The position numbers and the translations under genes are program-made. Shown one piece after another: positions 56,345-64,000 of a stretch of DNA of 64,000 nucleotides; the stretch's first letter is position 1, and each line of letters begins with the position of its first letter. The notes beneath the pieces are model-generated. The model was not told the DNA's origin, made no database searches, and saw nothing but the letters and a program-made list of their open reading frames with translations. The DNA lies in assembly GCA_019054805.1 (NCBI GenBank), contig JAHQIY010000013.1, positions 372,001 to 436,000 of the forward strand, written 5' to 3'. The DNA is from Brachionus manjavacas (Eukaryota; Rotifera; Eurotatoria; Ploima; Brachionidae).

Positions 56345-57110
56345 ATGGTTTTAAATGAAATGTACAAGTACGGTAACAGTGACGTTTTAGTGAAAATTGT
56401 AAGGAAAATTTTTGAGAAAATTATCAAATTAGGAGAAGAACCAAGTCTTTTCAACATTGGTAGAATTAAGCCAATTACTAAAATTAAAAAAAAAAATAAT
56501 TAATGACACCAGTAATATCCGACCATTTACAATATCTGATGTGATATCGAAAAAATTCGATAAAATCATGCTAATTGAAATATTTAAAATATGCAATAAT
56601 GCTGAAAAACACCTTGGATTTAAGAAAAAACCCTCATGTTCTCGTGCAAATTTTTCTGCTATAGAAACAATTAATAATCTTACAAATAGAAATAGAACCT
56701 ATACGGCTGCGCAAGAAATGCACGCAAAGCATTTGAAAACAGGAAAATTCTTTTTGAGAAAACAAACAATTAAACCTCCTCGAAAAAAGAGACGTCTAGA
56801 AAATTATTATGATGACTAAATAGCCTTAATAACGATTTTAAAAAATTTTTGCTCATTATCCAGAACAACCATTGATGTTAAACAACTGGTCCTCTATAAC
56901 CTTAGTTCTTCTAAATAAACGACGAAGACCTTAGTATTAAGATAGATTCAAAAAATCTGGTTACAAAAGATACATGGCCATAATACAGGAAAAGTCTTTC
57001 ATGCGGACGATATATTCCTCCAAATATCAAACGTTAAAGAACATCAAGAAGCATTTGATATCTGCGAAAAATATGGAATTAGAAATGGAATACACAGACG
57101 AAACAAAACT
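56345..57110 (+). pseudogene. LINE RT remnant, pre-MULE state (unit 4)
   Basis: Continuous LINE sequence: palm-entry motifs, KKPSCSRANFSAIETINN, and RKQTIKPPRKKRRLENYYDD crossing the MULE insertion point. ~180 bp further is HADDIFLQISN (a degenerate YADD box at ~56998) followed by AFDICEKYGI. Units 1-3 lack the ~250 bp that include this box. Frameshifts and stops are present; not functional. Confidence 0.8.
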
Positions 57111-57696
57111 CAAAAAATTCTGTAATAAAACAAAAAATTAAAAAGTAAGCCAACGAAGTATAATGAAGAGTTAAATGTTGTTCAAAATATTTAATATCTT
57201 AGCGTGTATCTAAACAGGAAATACATTAACAAACATCAAATTGATTTGTAATTTTTGTTACTTAATATAATAGTCATTTTTATTTTTTGTGAATTTATTT
57301 ATTATGAAATATTTGTTAATAAATAAAATAGTCAAAAGAGATAAGTATTAAGAGGAATTGTTTTGATCAAGCTATTAAAAATCAATTTTTCGATAGAAAA
57401 TTAATTATAAAAAATAAATGAAAAAATTAATCAATATATCTATTAAAAATATTTTATGAAATTTATAACTGAATATAAAAAATTTTAAATTTATTTGCAT
57501 TTGAGAGTTTCCCACAAAGAGATTTCAATCGATACGTTAAATAATTAAATTGCATATCAGTTAAAATTAATTCATTTATAATGATGAATTCGAATCGAAT
57601 ATTAATTAAAAAAATCTTGCTTCTATGAAATTGTATTCCATTAAGAATTTGTAAATAGCTTTATCATTAAAAAATATTTAAAAAAAAGAGGCTAAC
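57111..57696 (+). repeat. AT-rich degenerate repeats (unit 4)
   Basis: About one and a half blocks of the 0.5-0.65 kb family, cut off by the LINE repeat. Confidence 0.7.
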
Positions 57697-59310
57697 ATAT
57701 GGCATTAGTCTTATGTAGATTGTTTATCAGTCTTAGGTTTGTTGTTCTGTATCACATTGGCATGTAATATGTGTATCTCAGCATATTATTATCAACTTTA
57801 GTCACTTTTTGGTGGTTAAATATGTTCTCAAATACATTTTTTAAACATTCATACAGTTTTCTATTTTCGGCGCATTTAATCATTCCGCAATAAAGATCAC
57901 TTATAAATTTTTTGAATATAAATTGAGAATAAGATGGATGATGCTTTTCCACCTTGACGTACTCCAACCGTGGTTTTGAATGCTTTTGAATATTCATTAC
58001 AATTATTTACTACCTTGAGTGATTCTTTATAGTAATATATGATGCTGATGACTATAAATTGGCTTAGATATTTCTTTATCAGTCTTTTCCATAATTTTGT
58101 ACGTTCGACCTTGTCGAACGATTTACTTGCGTCGATTGCACAAACATAAGTTCATCAACGTCTTCTTTTACAATAATCAATGGCCTGTTTTAGTGTCCAT
58201 ACTGCGTGTTGACATGATGACTTTTTTTAAATCAAAATTGTTTCCAGTGATCAATGTGTTCTGATTTTAACATCTCTGGTAGCACTGCCTCGTATAGGTT
58301 TGATATAGTGTCTGTTACCACAACGTGTCTCAGATTCGACAATTCGTTGTTAGACTTGTTGTAATCTCTAATCCATGGCTTAATAATTGATATGTTGAAA
58401 AGAAATGGGACTTTTTGGTGGTTATGTTCTCAAATGCATTTTTTAAACATTCATACAGTTTTCTATTTTCGGCGCATTTAATCATTTCGTAACAAACATC
58501 GCTTATTCCAATAGCCTTATTTTTCGGTATAGACTGAATTGTTTCTAAAAATTTTTTGAAATCTTTTTTATGGTTAAACACGGTGTTTTTGTGATGTTGA
58601 AAGTAACTATCAACTTCCTTTCTATCACACAATTCCTCACATGTTTCCCCTTTGTTTTTAGTTTTAAATAAGTGACTATAATGATCAGTAAATTCACTTT
58701 AGTCAATATTGATCGTATTGTTAAGTCTTTGTAGTTTTTATATTCGATTTCAAAAACTTTGCTTGTCGAATGTAAGTAGATCATTTATTTGGTTAATTTT
58801 ATTATCCCTTTTAATTAACCAGTTGACTCGTTTTTGTTTTCTAAAGTCTCTTTTAGCTTAAATTAACTCCTGTTTCTCATTTTCCCCAATGTTTGCGATT
58901 TTATTGTTTATATAACAAGAAATTCCCTTATTGTGTTGTCTCACCATATTCGAATCCCACCATCGATTATACTTTTTTGTCCTTTTTTTTTTTTCTTTTT
59001 GATAGTGTTTTGATTCTATTTTGGACATTTACAACTGAGCTATTCATGATGCTACTTATTTTGTTGATTGTTTCTGTGAGCCTAATTTTGATGTTCTTTC
59101 TATCCATTTTGTTTATAAAGTTTGTACTAAGTCTCAAACTATATCGATCTGCCTTTTTATTTCGTCTTGATTTAACTTCTGGTGTTCCTGGTTCAACCAG
59201 TTTATCTTCTTATTTTCCCATTCTTCTTAGTTTTTTCAATTGGTTGATCTAGCTCCATAGTTATTGAAATCGCTTTGTGATCACCTATGTTTAAATCGCT
59301 TTCTAGGATT
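57697..59310 (-). pseudogene. Scrambled LINE, endonuclease end to RT (copy a)
   Basis: Read from high to low coordinates: endonuclease C-terminus (GDHKAISI) near 59285; linker with KKYNRWWDSN near 58970; RT entry SIPKNKAIGISDVCYEMIKC near 58490; motif A CAIDASKSFDKVER near 58130; motif B VGVRQGGKASS near 57965. The sequence then jumps back to a second GMIKCAENRKLYECLKN and finally to the thumb (KVDNNMLRYTYYMP) near 57780. The YADD box is missing. Multiple stops. Confidence 0.82.
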
Positions 59311-60179
59311 TTAGAACTAAAATGATTTTAATATTATAAAATTAATTTATATACCTTTTAAAAGTATTTTTTGAAATTTATAACTGAATATAAAATATTT
59401 TATATTTATTTCCCACAACGGGAATTCATTCCTCACGTTAAATAATTTAATTGAATATCAGTTAAAAATTAATTCATTTGTAATTATGAATTCGTATCGA
59501 TATTTAATTAATAAAATCTTGCTTCTATGAAATTTTATTCCATTTGAATTTGTAAATATCTTTATTATAAAAAAATTAAAACAAAAGTGGCTAATATACA
59601 ATTAGAATATTTGAGTTTGAATAGTTGAGACTCAATTAAAAAAAAAGAGAGAATTTAATATTAATTTAATGAAAGTTTTCGTTTTAGTATTAATAAATAA
59701 CTTGAATATTCAACAAGATAAAGCATATTTGTTTGGGAACTTTAATAAGTTATATTAATTAAATTTTCTTTAAAAATTGAATGTTGCCTTTTTCTTGCTC
59801 ACAATTATTTAATTAGGCTTAATTATCAAAAATAAGAGTTTTCTTTTGATAATTAGATAATCCTCAGTCGAATATTTTTCTTATACTAATATTTTATATA
59901 AGGAATTTGGCCTTTTTCTCTTAAGTCTGAATAGTTGAGACTCAATTAGCGAAAAGAAATTAAAGCAATAGTCATCAAAAACTGAATTTTTTAATTAGAA
60001 GATAATGTAAAATATGAAATATTAAATAGTGAATACTTTTATCAGGAATCATTTTTGATTATTTTTTTTAAATATTTGTTTATATAGTTAATTATATGAT
60101 AAAAACTAGAAGTATTACTAAATTAAATTATTACTAAAGGTATTTCTACAAGTTTAAAAATGAATTTAAAATATACCAC
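59311..60179 (+). repeat. AT-rich degenerate repeats in copy a
   Basis: Diverged relatives of the 0.5-0.65 kb repeats of the 5.6 kb units (AAAATCTTGCTTCTATGAAA, ATTGAATGTTGCCTTTTTCT). No coding sequence. Confidence 0.7.
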
Positions 60180-60297
60180 TTGCTCAACGCCCCGTTAAAT
60201 AAGTTGGCGATGTATTTGCCAATATTTAATTTTAGAATAAAATATAAAAAAATAGTCAAAATTATAAAAAAAAACATAATAAATTTAATGAAAGTTT

Positions 60298-62240
60298 TTA
60301 ACTACTTACTCTGTTTGTATTGTTGTCGTATCTTAAAAGGCTATAAACGGCTGCTGTTTGACCGTTACGCTTAGACACTCCGCGTAGTTCTTCAAGTACG
60401 GTGTTGTTTTTCTTAAACGTTTCGAGCTCTAATTCATTTAAGTATCTGTGGTATTTACATTTCTCCAGAAGGCCAATGTCATTCTCATACTGTATTTAAT
60501 TCAATATACTGAGAATACTATTCACATAGTCATTCTGAACTCCTATTTTTAACATCTCTTTGATGATTGATTTTGTTAACTTTTTGTTTAAAAGTCTTTC
60601 AAAGAAATCTATTAATAATTGTTTTATTCTGCCATTAGTTTTATGTAGATTATTTTTCAGTCTAAGGTTTGTTGTCCTGTATCTCTTTGGCATGTAATAT
60701 GTGTATCTCAGCATATTATTATCAACTTTAGTCACTTTTTGGTGGTTAAATATGTTCTCAAATACATTTTTTAAACATTCATACAGTTTTCTATTTTCGG
60801 CGCATTTAATCATTCCGCAATAAAGATCACTTATAAATTTTTTGAATATAAATTGAGAATAAGATGGATGATGCTTTTCCACCTTGACGTACTCCAACCG
60901 TGGTTTTGAATGCTTTTGAATATTCATTACAATTATTTACTACCTTGAGTGATTCTTTATAGTAATATATGATGCTGATGACTATAAATTGGCTTAGATA
61001 TTTCTTTATCAGTCTTTTCCATAATTTTGTACGTTCGACCTTGTCGAACGATTTACTTGCGTCGATTGCACAAACATAAGTTCATCAACGTCTTCTTTTA
61101 CAATAATCAATGGCCTGTTTTAGTGTCCATACTGCGTGTTGACATGATGACTTTTTTTAAATCAAAATTGTTTCCAGTGATCAATGTGTTCTGATTTTAA
61201 CATCTCTGGTAGCACTGCCTCGTATAGGTTTGATATAGTGTCTGTTACCACAACGTGTCTCAGATTCGACAATTCGTTGTTAGACTTGTTGTAATCTCTA
61301 ATCCATGGCTTAATAATTGATATGTTGAAAAGAAATGGGACTTTTTGGTGGTTATGTTCTCAAATGCATTTTTTAAACATTCATACAGTTTTCTATTTTC
61401 GGCGCATTTAATCATTTCGTAACAAACATCGCTTATTCCAATAGCCTTATTTTTCGGTATAGACTGAATTGTTTCTAAAAATTTTTTGAAATCTTTTTTA
61501 TGGTTAAACACGGTGTTTTTGTGATGTTGAAAGTAACTATCAACTTCCTTTCTATCACACAATTCCTCACATGTTTCCCCTTTGTTTTTAGTTTTAAATA
61601 AGTGACTATAATGATCAGTAAATTCACTTTAGTCAATATTGATCGTATTGTTAAGTCTTTGTAGTTTTTATATTCGATTTCAAAAACTTTGCTTGTCGAA
61701 TGTAAGTAGATCATTTATTTGGTTAATTTTATTATCCCTTTTAATTAACCAGTTGACTCGTTTTTGTTTTCTAAAGTCTCTTTTAGCTTAAATTAACTCC
61801 TGTTTCTCATTTTCCCCAATGTTTGCGATTTTATTGTTTATATAACAAGAAATTCCCTTATTGTGTTGTCTCACCATATTCGAATCCCACCATCGATTAT
61901 ACTTTTTTTGTCCTTTTTTTTTTTTTTTTCTTTTTGATAGTGTTTTGATTCTATTTTGGACATTTACAACTGAGCTATTCATGATGCTACTTATTTTGTT
62001 GATTGTTTCTGTGAGCCTAATTTTGATGTTCTTTCTATCCATTTTGTTTATAAAGTTTGTACTAAGTCTCAAACTATATCGATCTGCCTTTTTATTTCGT
62101 CTTGATTTAACTTCTGGTGTTCCTGGTTCAACCAGTTTATCTTCTTATTTTCCCATTCTTCTTAGTTTTTTCAATTGGTTGATCTAGCTCCATAGTTATT
62201 GAAATCGCTTTGTGATCACCTATGTTTAAATCGCTTTCTA
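60298..62240 (-). pseudogene. Scrambled LINE with full C-terminus (copy b)
   Basis: Same scrambled order as copy a: endonuclease end ~62215, linker ~61900, RT entry ~61420, motif A ~61055, motif B ~60890, then the repeated MIKCAENRKLYECLKN joined to KVDNNMLRYTYYMP. The thumb frame runs to a TAA at 60496 and stays open in the same frame for another 65 codons (YENDIGLLEKCKYHRYLNEL onward) to 60298. This extension looks protein-like, so the TAA may be a mutation of a longer C-terminus. Confidence 0.82.
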
Positions 62241-63560
62241 GGATTTTAGAACTAAAATGATTTTAATATTATAAAATTAATTTATATACCTTTTAAAAGT
62301 ATTTTTTGAAATTTATAACTGAATATAAAATATTTTATATTTATTTCCCACAACGGGAATTCATTCCTCACGTTAAATAATTTAATTGAATATCAGTTAA
62401 AAATTAATTCATTTGTAATTATGAATTCGTATCGATATTTAATTAATAAAATCTTGCTTCTATGAAATTTTATTCCATTTGAATTTGTAAATATCTTTAT
62501 TATAAAAAAATTAAAACAAAAGTGGCTAATATACAATTAGAATATTTGAGTTTGAATAGTTGAGACTCAATTAAAAAAAGAGAGAATTTAATATTAATTT
62601 AATGAAAGTTTTCGTTTTAGTATTAATAAATAACTTGAATATTCAACAAGATAAAGCATATTTGTTTGGGAACTTTAATAAGTTATATTAATTAAATTTT
62701 CTTTAAAAATTGAATGTTGCCTTTTTCTTGCTCACAATTATTTAATTAGGCTTAATTATCAAAAATAAGAGTTTTCTTTTGATAATTAGATAATCCTCAG
62801 TCGAATATTTTTCTTATACTAATATTTTATATAAGGAATTTGGCCTTTTTCTCTTAAGTCTGAATAGTTGAGACTCAATTAGCGAAAAGAAATTAAAGCA
62901 ATAGTCATCAAAAACTGAATTTTTTAATTAGAAGATAATGTAAAATATGAAATATTAAATAGTGAATACTTTTATCAGGAATCATTTTTGATTATTTTTT
63001 TTAAATATTTGTTTATATAGTTAATTATATGATAAAAACTAGAAGTATTACTAAATTAAATTATTACTAAAGGTATTTCTACAAGTTTAAAAATGAATTT
63101 AAAATATACCACTTGCTCAACGCCCCGTTAAATAAGTTGGCGATGTATTTGCCAATATTTAATTTTAGAATAAAATATAAAAAAATAGTCAAAATTATAA
63201 AAAAACATAATAAATTTAATGAAAGTTTTTAACTACTTACTCTGTTTGTATTGTTGTCGTATCTTAAAAGGCTATAAACGGCTGCTGTTTGACCGTTACG
63301 CTTAGACACTCCGCGTAGTTCTTCAAGTACGGTGTTGTTTTTCTTAAACGTTTCGAGCTCTAATTCATTTAAGTATCTGTGGTATTTACATTTCTCCAGA
63401 AGGCCAATGTCATTCTCATACTGTATTTAATTCAATATACTGAGAATACTATTCACATAGTCATTCTGAACTCCTATTTTTAACATCTCTTTGATGATTG
63501 ATTTTGTTAACTTTTTGTTTAAAAGTCTTTCAAAGAAATCTATTAATAATTGTTTTATTC
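60631..63560 (-). repeat. 2930 bp tandem repeat, copy b
   Basis: Second copy, differing from copy a mainly in homopolymer lengths (T-run near 61915, A-run near 62575). Confidence 0.92.
62241..63228 (+). repeat. AT-rich degenerate repeats in copy b
   Basis: Matches 59311-60297. No coding sequence. Confidence 0.7.
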
Positions 63561-64000
63561 TGCCATTAGTTTTATGTAGATTATTTTTCAGTCTAAGGTT
63601 TGTTGTCCTGTATCTCTTTGGCATGTAATATGTGTATCTCAGCATATTATTATCAACTTTAATCAACGCGTTGACTGTAGTTTTAATGGGGTTAATCGTT
63701 TCCATACCATACATTTGAACTGGTTGTATATATGTGTTGTATAAATGCATTTTTAAATAAAGGCCTGTGTTTTCTTTCATTATTTCTAAGTTCTTTTGTT
63801 TTGCAAGTGCATTCAATGCTGCCTTTTTTCGCCCTTCTAGTGGAGATCTGTGATTTTTATTTTCGTTGAATTCTACTCCAAGGTACTTCATAAAATTTAC
63901 TTTTTGTATTATTTCACCTTTTATTGTAAGTGCACCCTGCAAACATTCTTCTCTTCTATTGGCTACTATCTTTGTACATTTATTGTTAAATACGTTGTGG
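63229..64000 (-). pseudogene. LINE RT C-terminal part, collinear, cut by the window edge
   Basis: Open on the minus strand from the window edge to a TAA at 63427, then 65 more codons in frame to 63229, as in copy b. It starts with a post-active-site stretch (NNKCTKIVAN), then VNFMKYLGVEF (the YLGV motif of LINE RTs), LYNTYIQPVQMYGMETI and the thumb KVDNNMLRYTYYMP. Unlike copies a and b it shows the normal order around KVDNN, so it is the parental arrangement. The upstream RT and endonuclease lie beyond 64000. Confidence 0.85.

Larger units (their letters stand above)
55578..57696 (+). repeat. Truncated unit 4 without the MULE
   Basis: Starts at GTTACACGGG, contains the LINE pieces but no MULE, and breaks off near 57696 (GGCTAACATATGG), where the minus-strand LINE repeat begins. 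Confidence 0.9.
57697..60630 (-). repeat. 2930 bp tandem repeat, copy a
   Basis: Collinear with 60631-63560 at an offset of 2930 bp (for example 57997 and 60927). Holds a scrambled LINE on the minus strand plus AT-rich repeats. The first ~60 bp are more diverged than the rest. Confidence 0.92.

Noticed and set aside
58893..59252. Hydrophobic plus-strand ORF (and its twin at 61861-62187)
   Set aside because: Antisense of the LINE endonuclease-RT linker; the Phe/Leu runs come from A-rich codons on the other strand.
60180..60374. 64-aa plus-strand ORF
   Set aside because: Low-complexity Lys/Ile-rich translation of AT-rich DNA, partly antisense to the LINE C-terminus.

Overview
The window is AT-rich invertebrate-type genomic DNA made almost entirely of satellite and transposable elements. 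I found no host single-copy gene, tRNA, rRNA or CRISPR. The repeat types (Ty3/Gypsy, MULE, APE-type LINE, satellite with higher-order structure), eukaryotic TATA and AATAAA signals inside LTRs, and the absence of bacterial gene organisation point to a metazoan heterochromatic or pericentromere-like region. The species cannot be named from this sequence; a rotifer- or flatworm-like small invertebrate would fit, but that is only a guess.

Layout. (1) 1-3742 is a ~258 bp satellite with a 7-monomer higher-order period of 1804 bp. (2) 3747-30894 is a minus-strand tandem array of one Ty3/Gypsy family: five 218 bp LTRs and four internal segments, inserted in the satellite with a 4 bp GTTT duplication. 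Element order is LTR-gag-PR-RT-RNaseH-INT-ORF3-PPT-LTR. ORF3 sits where env would be and encodes an RRM-like domain, a Gln-rich coiled coil and a C3HC4 RING. Segment 1 is near full length, segment 2 has a gag deletion, segment 3 carries a gag-PR-RT duplication, and segment 4 has lost most of INT and ORF3. (3) 30895-33600 is satellite again, interrupted by a second, gutted Gypsy remnant (31431-32486) and then switching orientation near 32.91 kb and back near 33.4 kb. (4) 33600-34530 is featureless AT-rich DNA.

(5) 34533-57696 is an array of ~5.6 kb units (one tail, three near-complete units, one truncated unit). Each unit contains a plus-strand LINE remnant (endonuclease and RT pieces) and ~0.5-0.65 kb AT-rich degenerate repeats; units 1-3 also carry a MULE transposase gene inserted in the LINE RT, for which unit 4 is the empty site. 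A GC-rich Mag/SURL-like Gypsy element (35978-39147) sits exactly at one unit boundary with a 5 bp GTTAC duplication; the other three boundaries are empty sites. (6) 57697-63560 is a 2930 bp tandem duplication holding a scrambled minus-strand LINE RT, and 63229-64000 is a collinear LINE RT C-terminus running off the window.

Every mobile coding region carries at least one disabling lesion or in-frame stop. Shared lesions among neighbouring copies show that much of the array grew by DNA-level or concatemer duplication rather than by independent insertions. The most interesting items are the RRM-coiled-coil-RING ORF3, a membrane-segment-bearing gag, the stop codons conserved between pol domains, and a palindrome that replaced part of the gag zinc-knuckle region and whose 5 bp core is inverted in half of the copies.
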